Assembly (NCBI GenBank): GCA_016791425.1
Contig: JAEUMQ010000017.1
Span: 248,001 to 312,000, forward strand
Origin: Hyphomonadaceae bacterium
Lineage (GTDB): Bacteria > Pseudomonadota > Alphaproteobacteria > Caulobacterales > Aquidulcibacteraceae
DNA: 64,000 bases
Direction of reading: 5' to 3'
Shown here: in pieces, positions 33,003 through 44,116 of the stretch
Layout: the number at the start of each line of letters is the position of its first letter
How positions within the stretch are numbered: position 1 is the first letter of the stretch
Program-made: the position numbers and the translations under genes
Notes under the pieces: model-generated
Told to the model about the DNA's origin: nothing
The model's database searches: none
What the model saw: the letters and a program-made list of their open reading frames with translations, nothing else

Positions 33003-34169
33003 ATGCCGGACGTGGTGGTGATCGGCGCCGGCGCCGCCGGCATGATGTGCGCGATCGAAGCCGCCCGCCGCGGCCGGGATGTGCTTGTGCTCGACCACGC
33101 CCACGCGGCCGGCGAGAAGATCCGCATCTCCGGCGGCGGCCGCTGCAACTTCACCAACATCCATGCCGCGCCGGACCGCTTCCTCTCCGACAATCCGGGC
33201 TTCTGCATTTCCGCGCTCAAGCGCTACACGCCCGCCGATTTCATCGCCGTCATCGATCGCGCAGGCATCGCCTGGCATGAGAAGACGCTCGGCCAGCTCT
33301 TCTGCGATGGCTCGGCCGTGCAGGTCGTCGATCTCCTCAAGTCCGAGATGGCGCGCCATGGCGCCGCGCTGCGCCTCTCAACCTCGGTCCGCGCCATCGC
33401 CAAGGAGGCGGGCGTCTTCCGCCTCCAGCTCGACAACCAAGAACTGGCCTGCGCCTCTGTCGTGATCGCGACGGGAGGCAAATCCATCCCGAAAATGGGC
33501 GCCACCGGTTTCGCCTACGACATCGCCGCCCAATTCGGCTTGAACGTCATTCCGCCGCGCGCCGGCCTCGTCCCCTTCACCTTGCAGCCGCACGTTCTGG
33601 AGAAGCTCGCGCCGCTCTCCGGCGTCTCGGCCGATGTCCGCGCGACCTGCAACAACACGAGCTTCGAGGAGGCGATGCTTTTCACCCATCGCGGCCTATC
33701 TGGGCCCGCGATCCTGCAGATATCCTCCTATTGGCGCGAAGGCGACGAGATCGCGCTCGACCTGGCGCCTCGCCTTGATCTCTTCGCTGCGCTGCGCCGC
33801 GCCCGCCAGGAGCGCCCGCGTCAGACGCTGCAAACCGTCCTCGCGCACACCTATCCCAAGCGCCTGGCGCAGCTCCTCCCCGAGAACGAGACCGGCGCCA
33901 TCGCCGATTATTCCGACGCCGCGCTCCGGCGCGTCGTCGCCGCGATCCGCAGCTGGCGCATCAAGCCGGCCGGCACGGAAGGGTGGCGCACGGCGGAAGT
34001 CACCCTCGGCGGGGTCGATACGCGCGGCCTCGACAGTCGCACCATGCAGGCGAAATCCGTCCCCGGCCTCTACTTCATCGGCGAATGCGTGGACGTGACC
34101 GGCTGGCTCGGCGGCTACAATTTCCAATGGGCCTGGGCGAGCGGTTGGGCTGCCGGCCAAGTCGTTTAG
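33003..34169 (+). CDS. HI0933/YhiN family FAD-dependent oxidoreductase
   Basis: The protein has 388 residues. The FAD-binding VVIGAGAAGMMCAIEAA is at the N-terminus, with GEKIRISGGGRCNFTN immediately after, the signature of the HI0933 flavoprotein family (BaiN-like). The C-terminus has YFIGECVDVTGWLGGYNFQWAWASG. Reaction unknown; BaiN takes part in bile acid reduction in Clostridium, which is not relevant here. It is divergent from asnB. Confidence 0.92.
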   Translation: MPDVVVIGAGAAGMMCAIEAARRGRDVLVLDHAHAAGEKIRISGGGRCNFTNIHAAPDRFLSDNPGFCISALKRYTPADFIAVIDRAGIAWHEKTLGQLFCDGSAVQVVDLLKSEMARHGAALRLSTSVRAIAKEAGVFRLQLDNQELACASVVIATGGKSIPKMGATGFAYDIAAQFGLNVIPPRAGLVPFTLQPHVLEKLAPLSGVSADVRATCNNTSFEEAMLFTHRGLSGPAILQISSYWREGDEIALDLAPRLDLFAALRRARQERPRQTLQTVLAHTYPKRLAQLLPENETGAIADYSDAALRRVVAAIRSWRIKPAGTEGWRTAEVTLGGVDTRGLDSRTMQAKSVPGLYFIGECVDVTGWLGGYNFQWAWASGWAAGQVV

Positions 34170-34197
34170 CCCTTCCCTGGACGCGGTGGACGCGCAC

Positions 34198-35301
34198 TCA
34201 AAGCCAGAAATACACTACCCCCAGCACCATGAGCCCGATCCAGAACGTCTCCGCGACCACGAGCGCGATCGGCCGCCAGCCGACCGCGAAGAGCTCCTTG
34301 AACGAGGTCTTCATCCCGAGCGCCGCGATCGCCGTGACCAGGAGCCAGCGCGACACGTCCGTCAGGCCGTCCGCCGCGACCTTCGGCAGCATCCCCAGCG
34401 AATTGATCGCCACCAAAGCCGCGAACCCGATGAGAAAGAGCGGCACGCCCGGCACAGGCGCGCTCTTTCCGCCGCGATGCGTGGCGCGCGCCACGACGTA
34501 CGCGATGACGAACACCGCCGGCAGCAGCATCGCCACGCGCAGCAGCTTCACATAGGTCGCGACGTCGCCCGTCTCTTGCGAGATCGTGTACCCCGCGCCC
34601 ACCACCTGCGCGACATCATGGATCGTGCCGCCCAGGAAGACGCCGGCCTTCGCATGATCCAGGTGCAGCGCCGTTGCGATCATCGGATAGATGATCATCG
34701 CGATGGTCGAGAGCGCGGTCACGGTGACGACCGTCAGGATCGTGTCGCGCTCGCTGTCTCTGGTGCGCGGCAGCACCGAGGCGATCGCCAGCGCCGCCGA
34801 CGCCCCGCAGATCGCCACCGAGCCGCCGGATAGCGCCCCGAACGCCGGTGTGAGTTTCAGCGATCGCGCCGCGACATATCCGAACAGGATCGTCGTCGCC
34901 ACCGAAACCGCGACAAGCGCGATCGGCGCGATGCCGAGGCTCGCGATCTGCGACGCCGTGATCCGCGCTCCGAGCAGCGCCACGCCGAGCCGCAAAATGA
35001 GCTTCGAGCTGAATTCGATCCCCGCGACGCAACGTCCTTCCTCGTGCAGGAAGTGGAAGCTCATTCCAATAAGCAGCGCGAACAGCATCACCGGCGCGCC
35101 GTAATGCTGCGAGAGCCACGTCGCCGCGAGCCCGATCGTCAGCGCCGTCAGCACGCCCGGATAGACCGCGACCGCCGTCTGCCAAACGGTGCGCTTCTTC
35201 GCCTGCGCCGGCGCCTCGTCGGTCGCCAGCCCTTCCATCCCGTCGAACGAGTAGAAGAGCTCGCGCGCGGCGGCCGTGTCTTTCGTGAGATCGTTGTTCA
35301 T
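34198..35301 (-). CDS. YeiH family putative sulfate exporter
   Basis: The protein has 367 residues with about ten membrane helices. The pattern matches the TIGR00698/YeiH family: GLAATWLSQHYGAPVMLFALLIGM, LRLGVALLGARIT, SGGSVAICGASAALAIASVLP, GGTIHDVAQVVGAGY. The family is annotated as putative sulfate or sulfite exporters without firm transport data. ATG 35301. A 48-residue membrane peptide gene lies upstream on the same strand. Confidence 0.9.
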   Translation of the reverse strand: MNNDLTKDTAAARELFYSFDGMEGLATDEAPAQAKKRTVWQTAVAVYPGVLTALTIGLAATWLSQHYGAPVMLFALLIGMSFHFLHEEGRCVAGIEFSSKLILRLGVALLGARITASQIASLGIAPIALVAVSVATTILFGYVAARSLKLTPAFGALSGGSVAICGASAALAIASVLPRTRDSERDTILTVVTVTALSTIAMIIYPMIATALHLDHAKAGVFLGGTIHDVAQVVGAGYTISQETGDVATYVKLLRVAMLLPAVFVIAYVVARATHRGGKSAPVPGVPLFLIGFAALVAINSLGMLPKVAADGLTDVSRWLLVTAIAALGMKTSFKELFAVGWRPIALVVAETFWIGLMVLGVVYFWL

Positions 35302-35386
35302 CCGCCGCCCGGTGTTGGCGGGCGATCACACGGATGGGCGCTGACTTGTCAAGCCGCGCGTGGAGCGTCTCGTAGCGGCGCCGCGT

Positions 35387-35533
35387 TCAGGAGAAGAGGG
35401 CCGCCAGGCCGAACCCGAACGCGACGAGCAAGGTGGAGAAGACGAGGACGTAGCGCACATGGAGGCCGGTCTGCCCGGACCGCACCTCAGTCTCGTCGAT
35501 CTCGATATGGTTGGCGACTTTGCGAGCGGTCAT
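35387..35533 (-). CDS. 48-residue single-helix membrane peptide
   Basis: The product starts MTARKVANHIEIDETEVRSG and has one C-terminal membrane helix (about residues 26-47, rich in Leu/Val/Phe). A strong GAGGAGAGG Shine-Dalgarno sits four bases before ATG 35533, which is the main reason for calling it. No family is recognised. It lies between aroC and the YeiH gene on the same strand. Confidence 0.6.
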   Translation of the reverse strand: MTARKVANHIEIDETEVRSGQTGLHVRYVLVFSTLLVAFGFGLAALFS

Positions 35534-35595
35534 GGACCTCTCCTCAAGCCCCCGCCATCGACATTATCCGCCCGAACCGCCCAAAGCGAAAGGGC

Positions 35596-36714
35596 TTATG
35601 CTCCAACCTGTCCGCGATGCCGGAGCAGGTGGTCCGCCAGCACGCACGCCAGCATCGCTTCCCCGACCGGCGCCGCGCGAATTCCTACGCACGGGTCATG
35701 TCTGCCCTTCGTCTCGATCTCGGCGTTCTCGCCTGCGGCCGAGATGGTCTGCCGCGGCGTGAGAATGGAGGAGGTGGGCTTCACCGCGAACCGTGCCACA
35801 ATGGGCTGTCCGGTCGAAATCCCGCCGAGCACGCCGCCTGCCTTGTTCGACAGGAAGAGCGGCGCGCCGTCATTTGCCCCGTCATTCCTGGCGCGCATCT
35901 CATCGGCGTTCTCTTCGCCCGTGAGCGACGCCGCCTCGAACCCGGCGCCGATCTCCACGCCTTTCACCGCATTGATGCTCATCAGCGCCGCGGCGATGTC
36001 CGCGTCGAGCTTGCCGTAGATCGGCGCGCCCAAGCCCACAGGAACGCCTTCCGCCACGATCTCGATGACCGCTCCGAGCGAAGACCCTGCCTTCCGCGCC
36101 GCGTCGAGATCGGCTTCCCAGAATTTCGTGGTCTCCGCGTCCGGACACCAGAACGCGTTGTTCTCCGTCTCCGCCCAATCCCATTTGCTGCGATCAATCG
36201 CGCGCTTGCCGATCTGCACCAGCGCGCCGCGGATGCTGACGCCTTCGCCCAAAATACCCGAGAGCACCTTCCGCGCGACCCCGCCGGCCGCGACGCGCGC
36301 CGCCGTCTCGCGCGCCGAGCTCCGACCGCCGCCGCGATAATCCCGCACCCCATACTTGGCCTGGTACGTGTAGTCGGCGTGTCCGGGCCGGTAGAGATCG
36401 CGGATCTCGCCATAATCCTTCGAGCGCTGATCCACGTTCTCGATCACCAGCGAGATTGGCGTCCCGGTTGTCACGGGTCCTCCCGTGCGTTCGTCCTCGA
36501 ACACCCCCGACAGGATCTTCACCGCATCCGGCTCGCGTCGCTGGGTTACGAAGCGGCTCGTCCCCGGCCGCCGCCGGTCGAGCCAGTGCTGCAGGTCCTC
36601 CGCGGTCAGCCGCAGGCCGGGCGGACACCCGTCCACCACGCACCCGAGCGCCGGCCCATGGCTTTCGCCCCAAGTCGTGACGCGGAAGAGATGGCCAAAC
36701 GTGTTATGCGACAT
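35596..36714 (-). CDS. aroC: Chorismate synthase
   Basis: The protein has 372 residues. The N-terminal signature [20 protein letters not shown] and the FMN-binding motifs GRSSARETA and [17 protein letters not shown] are present. It converts EPSP to chorismate, the last shikimate-pathway step, and needs reduced FMN. ATG 36714 is fixed by the conserved MSHNTFG start. It is divergent from a toxin-antitoxin operon. Confidence 0.95.
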   Translation of the reverse strand: MSHNTFGHLFRVTTWGESHGPALGCVVDGCPPGLRLTAEDLQHWLDRRRPGTSRFVTQRREPDAVKILSGVFEDERTGGPVTTGTPISLVIENVDQRSKDYGEIRDLYRPGHADYTYQAKYGVRDYRGGGRSSARETAARVAAGGVARKVLSGILGEGVSIRGALVQIGKRAIDRSKWDWAETENNAFWCPDAETTKFWEADLDAARKAGSSLGAVIEIVAEGVPVGLGAPIYGKLDADIAAALMSINAVKGVEIGAGFEAASLTGEENADEMRARNDGANDGAPLFLSNKAGGVLGGISTGQPIVARFAVKPTSSILTPRQTISAAGENAEIETKGRHDPCVGIRAAPVGEAMLACVLADHLLRHRGQVGA

Positions 36715-36758
36715 GCCCATAACCATAACCCGGGAAGAGCTAGGCCGCAATTGACCCC

Positions 36759-36776
36759 ATGACCCCAAGGGGTCAT
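36759..36776. promoter_or_regulatory. Perfect palindrome upstream of the RHH antitoxin
   Basis: ATGACCCC-AA-GGGGTCAT is a perfect 8+2+8 inverted repeat. It is preceded by a second TGACCCC half-site in direct orientation (36752-36758). It sits 33 bases before the antitoxin ATG and 44 bases from the divergent aroC start. It is a likely operator for the ribbon-helix-helix antitoxin and could also affect aroC. Confidence 0.55.
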
Positions 36777-36809
36777 TGATGGGTGGTCTCTATCGTGCTA
36801 TCTGTAGCC

Positions 36810-37058
36810 ATGGCCGATGTAAAAATCCGTGATCTGGACGATGGGCTCGTGGCCTTCTACCGCCAGCGGGCCGAGGCCAACGGCAGGAGCCTCGAGGAGG
36901 AGCTGCGCCAGACCCTGGCGGAGAAGCGTCAGCGCGTCCGGCTCGAATGGGCTGAACGCCTCGCGAAGAACCATGCCGAGTTCGAGCGGAAGTACGGCGT
37001 CCTGCCCGACAGCACGCCCGGCATTCGCGCATGGCGCGACGGCGAGCCCGACGCGTGA
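36810..37058 (+). CDS. FitA-like ribbon-helix-helix antitoxin
   Basis: The protein has 82 residues. The N-terminal ADVKIRDLDDGLVAFYRQRAEANGRSLEEELRQTL is a ribbon-helix-helix DNA-binding fold of the FitA type. The C-terminal half is charged and helical and ends in [12 protein letters not shown], the toxin-contacting part. ATG 36810 is chosen because the family starts with this strand; an upstream in-frame GTG at 36783 is possible. It overlaps the toxin start by 4 bases. Confidence 0.88.
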   Translation: MADVKIRDLDDGLVAFYRQRAEANGRSLEEELRQTLAEKRQRVRLEWAERLAKNHAEFERKYGVLPDSTPGIRAWRDGEPDA

Positions 37059-37471
37059 CGGTGCTCGTGGTCGATGCGTCCGTCGCGGCCAAGTGGCACC
37101 TCCCTGAACCGGATTCTCCCGCCGCTGTGGCGCTGCTCGGACAGGGGCTGGATTTGAAAGCGCCGGCGCTGCTTCGCGAAGAGATACTGGCCGCCATCAC
37201 GCGCGCCTATCGCAACGGGCGCGTCATTCGCGGCGCCGCCGAGCAACTCGTGTTGGACGCGTCCGCCATGTTCACCGCCGGCGCAGTCGACCTCGTGGAC
37301 ACCAGCCCGCTGCACCCGCGCGCGGCGAATATCGCACTTGATTTGAAATACCCCTTCATTGACTGCCTATACATCGCGCTTGCCGAGCGCGAGGGCTGCG
37401 ATCTTGTGACGACCGACGCGACCTTGCTGTCCCGCGCGCAGGCGCACTTCTCCTTTGTGAAGGCCCTATGA
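37055..37471 (+). CDS. vapC: VapC-type PIN domain toxin
   Basis: The protein has 138 residues. The PIN core is visible: Asp in [10 protein letters not shown], Glu in [10 protein letters not shown], and Asp residues in [11 protein letters not shown] and TTDATLL. The DASVAAKW form pairs with FitA-type antitoxins. It is an endoribonuclease. GTG 37055 overlaps the antitoxin TGA (GTGA). pdxH starts 10 bases after its stop but belongs to a different function. Confidence 0.9.
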   Translation: MTVLVVDASVAAKWHLPEPDSPAAVALLGQGLDLKAPALLREEILAAITRAYRNGRVIRGAAEQLVLDASAMFTAGAVDLVDTSPLHPRAANIALDLKYPFIDCLYIALAEREGCDLVTTDATLLSRAQAHFSFVKAL

Positions 37472-37481
37472 GCGAGCAGCC

Positions 37482-38141
37482 ATGAGCGACCTTATCCCGC
37501 CCTCTCCGAAATACGATCCGCTGGCGCCCCCGCCGCCGGACGATCACGTCTTCTTCGCGTCAGATGAGCCGCTCGCGCTCTTTACCGAATGGTTCAAGGA
37601 GGCGCGAAGCAAAGAGCCGTCCGATCCCAATTCCATGGCGCTCGCCACGGTGGACGATGCGGGCTTGCCCGACGTCCGCATGGTGCTCCTGAAGGATTTC
37701 GACGCCCGCGGCTTCACCTTCTACACCAATGCCGAGAGCGCCAAGGGCCGCCAGCTCGCCGCCCATCCCGCGGCAGCCATTGTGCTGCATTGGAAGAGCC
37801 TGAAACGCCAGGTCAGGGCCCGCGGCGCCATCGCGGAAGTCACGGCCGAAGAGGCCGACGCCTATTTCGCCTCGCGTGACCGCGGCGCCCGCCTCGGCGC
37901 CTGGGCCTCCGAGCAATCCCGCCCGCTCGAAACCCGCTTCGCCTTGGAGAAGCGCGTCGCCGAGTTCGCCGCCAAGTTCGGCCTCGGCGAGGTCCCGCGT
38001 CCGCCGCACTGGACCGGGTACCGCCTGGCGCCCGTCGAGATCGAGTTCTGGCGCGACCGCCCGTTCCGCCTCCATGACCGTCTGAAATTCTCCCGGCCGA
38101 CGCCGACGGCGCCCTGGTCCAAACAACGCCTCTACCCCTGA
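37482..38141 (+). CDS. pdxH: Pyridoxamine 5'-phosphate oxidase
   Basis: The protein has 219 residues. Family motifs are in order: [69 protein letters not shown], and the C-terminal RLYP. It oxidises pyridoxine/pyridoxamine phosphate to pyridoxal phosphate with FMN. It follows the vapC gene closely but has its own start. Confidence 0.95.
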   Translation: MSDLIPPSPKYDPLAPPPPDDHVFFASDEPLALFTEWFKEARSKEPSDPNSMALATVDDAGLPDVRMVLLKDFDARGFTFYTNAESAKGRQLAAHPAAAIVLHWKSLKRQVRARGAIAEVTAEEADAYFASRDRGARLGAWASEQSRPLETRFALEKRVAEFAAKFGLGEVPRPPHWTGYRLAPVEIEFWRDRPFRLHDRLKFSRPTPTAPWSKQRLYP

Positions 38142-38171
38142 CGTCGCGGAAGAGGGCGTTTTCCTCGCCGA

Positions 38172-38236
38172 GGAGCGCGGGCCTTCAGGCCCGCATTGTC
38201 TTGCCGCCCATCTGCGGGCCAGAAGGCCCGCGCTCC
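38172..38236. repeat. Large inverted repeat with nested hairpins
   Basis: Two 24-base arms (38172-38195 and 38213-38236) are reverse complements at 23 of 24 positions, separated by 17 bases. Each arm also folds on itself around GCGGGCC...GGCCCGC. A similar half lies at 63786-63805. It occupies the 205-base gap between pdxH and the acyl-CoA ligase, and it may terminate pdxH transcription, though there is no T-run. It looks like a dispersed REP/BIME-type unit. Confidence 0.65.
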
Positions 38237-38346
38237 AGCCTCCAAGCGCTCCGGCTACCCCGCTGACGCGATCGCGAATTGCCGCCGCGGGGGGCCGCGC
38301 ATAAGGTCCGTCCCAACGGATGAGAAACATGAGTACGGAGGAAGCG

Positions 38347-40005
<1,659 letters not shown>

Positions 40006-40074
40006 GCGCCGCGGCGCCGGCGCCGGTTCCAAGGTCCGCCCGGAAAGGCTAGCTTCCTCGCGAGAGGAGGGGCC

Positions 40075-41643
40075 ATGAGCGTGGGCAACGGAAGCGCCGG
40101 GACCGACGAGTCGGCGCTGCACGCGATTCAGCAGGCGGCGAAAGCCGGCGACGTTCCGCGCGCCGCCCAACTGGCCGACGAGGCGCTGCGCGCCGGTAGC
40201 ATGCATCCCCTGCTGCTCAATCTCTCGGCTGTGCACCTGGAGAGCCAGGGACGCATCGAGGAGGCCGTCTCCCGCCTGGAGGCCGCGCTGCGTCTCACCC
40301 CGCGCGATCCGGCCGTGCGCAATGCGCTTGCGATTGATCTGGGCCTGCTTGAGCGCTGGGAGGCCTCGCTCGCCAACGCCGAGGCCGCCGTGGAGCTCAA
40401 GCCGGAATTCGCCGCCGCGCACGTCAATCGCGGTCGCGCGCTTTGGGCGCTCGGCCGCCAGGCCCCCGCCGAGGCGAGCTTTCGACGCGCGCTCCAGCTG
40501 CAGCCTGGAAACCTCATGGCGCTTGCCGGCCTGGCCTCGGTCGAGTTGCGCAAAGGCGTGCTCGCCGAGGCGCGCCGGCTCGCCGCGCAGGTGCTGCAGG
40601 CCGAGCCGCTCTTTCCCGACAGCGTCGCCGTCCTCGCCGCCGCCGACATCGCCGAGAGCAAGCCGGCCGACGCCGAGAAGCGCTTGAAGGCGCTGCTCGC
40701 CGATGCCCGTCTCGCCGCGCCCGATCGCGCGCTTGATCGCGCCGCCGCGCAGGGCCTGCTCGCTGATGCACTGGACGCCCGCGACCAGACGAAGGAGGCC
40801 TTCGCCGCCTACGAGGCCGCGGGCGAGACGCTGCGCGCGCATTACGCCAAGGCCTATGGCGCAGGCCTCGCGCTGAAGGCCGCGCGCGCACACGCCAAGT
40901 ATTTCGAGACCTCGCCCGCCTGGGGGCCGCGCAAGCCCGCTCAGACGCGCCCCGCGGCCGGGCATGTGTTCGTCATCGGCTTCCCAGGCGCCTCGCGCGC
41001 CGACATAGTCCTGGGGCGCCATCCGCTGGTGGAGCGCCTGAGCGACCAGGATCTCTTCCGCGATTTCGCCGGCGGCGCCGACATGGAGCGGCTGGCCTTC
41101 GCGGCCGATGCTGAGCTTCAGCCTGCGCGCGACGCCTATTGGGCGCGCGCGCGTAGCGCCGGCGCGAGTCTGGAGGGCAAGGTCTTCCTCGACGACGATC
41201 CCCTGAACACGACGCGTCTGCCACTGATCGCCGCGCTCTTTCCCGACGCGAAGGTGCTGTTCGCGCGCCGCGATCCGCGCGACTGCGTGCTTGCCGCTTT
41301 CCGTCGCCGCCAGCGCATCGGGCCTGCGGCCTACGAGCTTCTGACTCTGCAGGGCGCCGCCGACTTCTTCGTCGCGGCGATGGAGCTTGCCCTGCGCGCC
41401 GGCGAGAAGCTCGGCGTGCGCAGCCACGCGATGACCTTTGAGGCCCTCGTCGCCGATCCCGTTAAGGAGGCGAAGGCGGTCTGCGCGTATATCGGGCTCG
41501 ATTGGAACGATGCGCCGCAAACCCCGGCGAACACGCGCCTGGACAAGCCCGGCGCCTGGAAGCGCTACAAGGCCGAGATGAGCCCCGTGCTCGACATGCT
41601 GCGGCCGTGGGTGGAGCGCTTCGGCTATAAGAACGAAGGGTAG
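40075..41643 (+). CDS. TPR-containing sulfotransferase-like protein
   Basis: The protein has 522 residues. Residues 10-290 are tetratricopeptide repeats (e.g. PAVRNALAIDLGLLERWEASLANAEAAVELKP). Residues ~300-522 resemble the sulfotransferase domain of TPR-sulfotransferases, with ARRDPRDCVLAAFRR fitting the 3'-phosphate-binding region. The 5' PAPS loop, normally GxxRSGTT, reads FVIGFPGASRADIVLG, so the P-loop is degenerate and catalysis is doubtful. A second, intact copy of the family is at 51130. ATG 40075 has AGGAGG upstream. Confidence 0.82.
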   Translation: MSVGNGSAGTDESALHAIQQAAKAGDVPRAAQLADEALRAGSMHPLLLNLSAVHLESQGRIEEAVSRLEAALRLTPRDPAVRNALAIDLGLLERWEASLANAEAAVELKPEFAAAHVNRGRALWALGRQAPAEASFRRALQLQPGNLMALAGLASVELRKGVLAEARRLAAQVLQAEPLFPDSVAVLAAADIAESKPADAEKRLKALLADARLAAPDRALDRAAAQGLLADALDARDQTKEAFAAYEAAGETLRAHYAKAYGAGLALKAARAHAKYFETSPAWGPRKPAQTRPAAGHVFVIGFPGASRADIVLGRHPLVERLSDQDLFRDFAGGADMERLAFAADAELQPARDAYWARARSAGASLEGKVFLDDDPLNTTRLPLIAALFPDAKVLFARRDPRDCVLAAFRRRQRIGPAAYELLTLQGAADFFVAAMELALRAGEKLGVRSHAMTFEALVADPVKEAKAVCAYIGLDWNDAPQTPANTRLDKPGAWKRYKAEMSPVLDMLRPWVERFGYKNEG

Positions 41644-41654
41644 GAGGCCCGCGC

Positions 41655-42464
41655 ATGAACGGTTTGCGCAAATTCTGGGTGCGCCTCGCGCTTGCAGCGT
41701 CGCTGCTCGTGCCGATCTATTTTCTCGGCGCCGCGCTTGGCACCCGCTTTGGGCTGCTGGATTGGCGCGTGGGCTTCGGCGCGATGACCTATCAATGGGG
41801 CGCGCGCGTGCTCTTGGGCGCGGCCGGGTTCGCGTTGATCGGCATGCTGCTTGCGCTCGCGGTTCCACCGCATGGTCGCGGCTGGCGCATGGCGCTCATC
41901 GCCTTGATTATTCCCTGCCTCGGGCTGGCGTACGGATTCTATGTGCGCCAATCGGCCGCCGGCGTGCCGCCGATTCACGACATCACCACCGACCTCTCCG
42001 ATCCGCCGGAATTCTCCGAAGACGTCGCCGAGACGCGCGCCGCGGTCCGGTGCGGCAATGGGCTTGAGCTCCTCGATGCGCGTGTCGGTGAATTTCCCGA
42101 TCCGGCCTGCGCGCTCGGTCCCCCGGGACCGAGCGTCGTTGATCTGCATCGCGCGGCCTACGCCGATCTCAAGCCCATCGAGCTCGCCGTGCCGCCGGAG
42201 CGAGCCTACGAGGCCGCGATCGCCGCCGCCCGCACGCAGCGTTGGACGCTCGGCCTGCAGGATCGCGATGCTGGCCGCTTCGAGGCGACCTCGCGCTCCT
42301 TCTGGTACGGCTTCACCGACGACATCGCCGTGCGCGTGCGTCCGCGCCACGGCGGCTCGGTGGTTGACGTCCGCTCCGTCTCGCGCGTCGGCATCAGCGA
42401 CATGGGCGCCAACGCCAGGCGCATCCGCGCCTTCACCGAAGCGCTGCGCGCCGCGAGTGTCTGA
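41655..42464 (+). CDS. DUF1499 membrane protein
   Basis: The protein has 269 residues. Three membrane helices lie in the first ~95 residues, followed by a soluble DUF1499 domain (PPIHDITTDLSDPPEF and AYADLKPIELAVPPERAYEAA). The function is unknown. It begins 11 bases after the TPR-sulfotransferase gene, so they may be cotranscribed. It converges on a lipoprotein gene. Confidence 0.88.
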   Translation: MNGLRKFWVRLALAASLLVPIYFLGAALGTRFGLLDWRVGFGAMTYQWGARVLLGAAGFALIGMLLALAVPPHGRGWRMALIALIIPCLGLAYGFYVRQSAAGVPPIHDITTDLSDPPEFSEDVAETRAAVRCGNGLELLDARVGEFPDPACALGPPGPSVVDLHRAAYADLKPIELAVPPERAYEAAIAAARTQRWTLGLQDRDAGRFEATSRSFWYGFTDDIAVRVRPRHGGSVVDVRSVSRVGISDMGANARRIRAFTEALRAASV

Positions 42465-42469
42465 TCGCG

Positions 42470-43159
42470 CTACGGCCGCACAAACAGCAGCCGCGCGCCT
42501 TCTTCATTAGGGTTGGCGAGCATCCCGTTCAGCCCCTCGATCGCGGCGCGCCGCGCTGCCTCGCGCACGCCGTCCTGCGTCGTCGCCTTGCAAGCTGTGA
42601 TCGTCTCGCCGCTCTCGTTGCGCGTGATCGTGATCCCCTCGATCGGGCCTTCGCGGTCGATCGCCGTGCAGGAAAGCGTCGTCTCGATCCTGAACTCGCG
42701 GGCCGGCAGCGTCCCGACCGGCACGATGAGCGCATAGCTTTGCACCGTGTCGGTCGGCTCGGCCGGCGCGTATTCGGCCACGTAGAGCGGCGCAAACGCA
42801 TCGGCGGCGCGCACGTGCGTCGCCGGCGCGATGATCAGCCTGTAGGCGCGTGGCATTTCCGGCTCGTCCGCGCTTTCCCGCAGCGGCACATGATCCTGGA
42901 AGCGGAAGGTCCATGCCCCGTCCGCGGAGCGGCGCAGCTCGCCGGGCAAGCACTTCGCCGGCAGCCGCCCGCGCCGCTTGGCGTTGCGCGCCGAGCAATG
43001 CTCCCCCGGCCAGATCCAGACGCCTTCCTCAAGCGGCGCCGGGCCGACCTGGTCGGCGACCGCGAAGAGCGGGGCGTCCGCGCTGAGGCTTGCGCAGCCC
43101 CCCAGGCCGAGCGCGAGCGTCGCCGCCGCCAACGCGATGAGCGGAAGAAGTCGTGGCAT
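42470..43159 (-). CDS. Hypothetical lipoprotein
   Basis: The protein has 229 residues. The signal peptide ends in LGLGGC (Cys22), a clean lipobox. The mature protein has four further cysteines and no recognised domain. It lies 24 bases after the MBL-fold gene on the same strand and is probably in its operon. Confidence 0.75.
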   Translation of the reverse strand: MPRLLPLIALAAATLALGLGGCASLSADAPLFAVADQVGPAPLEEGVWIWPGEHCSARNAKRRGRLPAKCLPGELRRSADGAWTFRFQDHVPLRESADEPEMPRAYRLIIAPATHVRAADAFAPLYVAEYAPAEPTDTVQSYALIVPVGTLPAREFRIETTLSCTAIDREGPIEGITITRNESGETITACKATTQDGVREAARRAAIEGLNGMLANPNEEGARLLFVRP

Positions 43160-43183
43160 CGTGCGCCTCCCTCGATGGAGGGG

Positions 43184-44116
43184 CTATGCCGCTTTCGCGG
43201 TCAGTGTGAAAGCGCTCTCCACACCAGGCTCGCCCTCGCAGGAGACGAGCCCCAGCCGCACGAAGCGGATCATGTGCGCCAGCACCGAATGGCACGCCGC
43301 CGGGTGCAGCTTGGCGTCGACGTCGGCATAAAGCACCGGCACGATCTCGCGGATGCCGTGCTTGCCCGCGCGCAATTGCGCGATGATCTGCTCTTCGCGC
43401 GCGAGGCGATGGTCGATATAGGCCTGCACGAACGCGCGCACGTCTCTGCCGTGTGCGCGTCCGATCGGCGGCCCGTGCGTCGGCCACAGCGTGTCGAAGT
43501 TCCGGTCCCGGACTTTCTCCAGGCTCTTGAAATAGTCCGTCATGTCCCCGTCCGGCGGCGAGATCACTGTGGTGGACCAGCCCATGATGTGGTCGCCGGG
43601 GAAAAGCGCGTTCTCTTCGCCGAGCGCATAGGCGACATGGTGCGAGGTGTGCCCTGGCGTGAACACGGCTTCGATCGTCCAGCCGCCGGCAGCGCTCGCG
43701 AACCGCTCGCCGTCGCGCACCGCGATATCGGGCGTGAAGTCGAGGTCGTCGCCTGCTTCCATCCGCACGTCGGACTCCGTCGGCTGCACGGCGCCGCCGA
43801 AGGCGTAGACCCTTGCGCCGGTGGCGGCCGCCAGCGGCCGCGCCGCCGGCGAATGATCGAGGTGCCCGTGCGTGACGAAGATGTGCGTCACCCGCTCGCC
43901 CTTGACCGCATCGAGCAGGACATCGAGGTGCCCAGGAATGTCCGGACCCGGATCGATGACCGCGACCTCGCCCTTGCCGACGATGTAGACGCCGGTGCCG
44001 TAGAACGTGAACGGCCCCGGATTGTTCGCCACCACGCGGCGGATGAGCGGGCTCACCTGCGCGGGCGCGCCATAGGCGAACTCCAGCTCGCGCACGAAGG
44101 GGATCTTCGAGGCCAT
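43184..44116 (-). CDS. Metallo-beta-lactamase-fold hydrolase
   Basis: The protein has 310 residues. The dinuclear zinc motif THGHLDHSP is at about residue 80, with FTPGHTSHH, FPGDHIMGWSTT and the last ligand in WPTHGPPIG. The C-terminal domain (PVLYADVDAKLHPAACHSVLAHM) is of the LACTB2/glyoxalase-II-like type, so RNA or thioester hydrolysis are both possible. ATG 44116 shares one base with the stop of the ATP-grasp-like gene upstream (TGATG), so the pair is coupled. Confidence 0.9.
   Translation of the reverse strand: MASKIPFVRELEFAYGAPAQVSPLIRRVVANNPGPFTFYGTGVYIVGKGEVAVIDPGPDIPGHLDVLLDAVKGERVTHIFVTHGHLDHSPAARPLAAATGARVYAFGGAVQPTESDVRMEAGDDLDFTPDIAVRDGERFASAAGGWTIEAVFTPGHTSHHVAYALGEENALFPGDHIMGWSTTVISPPDGDMTDYFKSLEKVRDRNFDTLWPTHGPPIGRAHGRDVRAFVQAYIDHRLAREEQIIAQLRAGKHGIREIVPVLYADVDAKLHPAACHSVLAHMIRFVRLGLVSCEGEPGVESAFTLTAKAA

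Noticed and set aside
35044-36762. A 572-codon plus-strand frame opposite aroC
   Set aside because: aroC motifs are complete on the minus strand; the plus frame is Arg/His-rich antisense.
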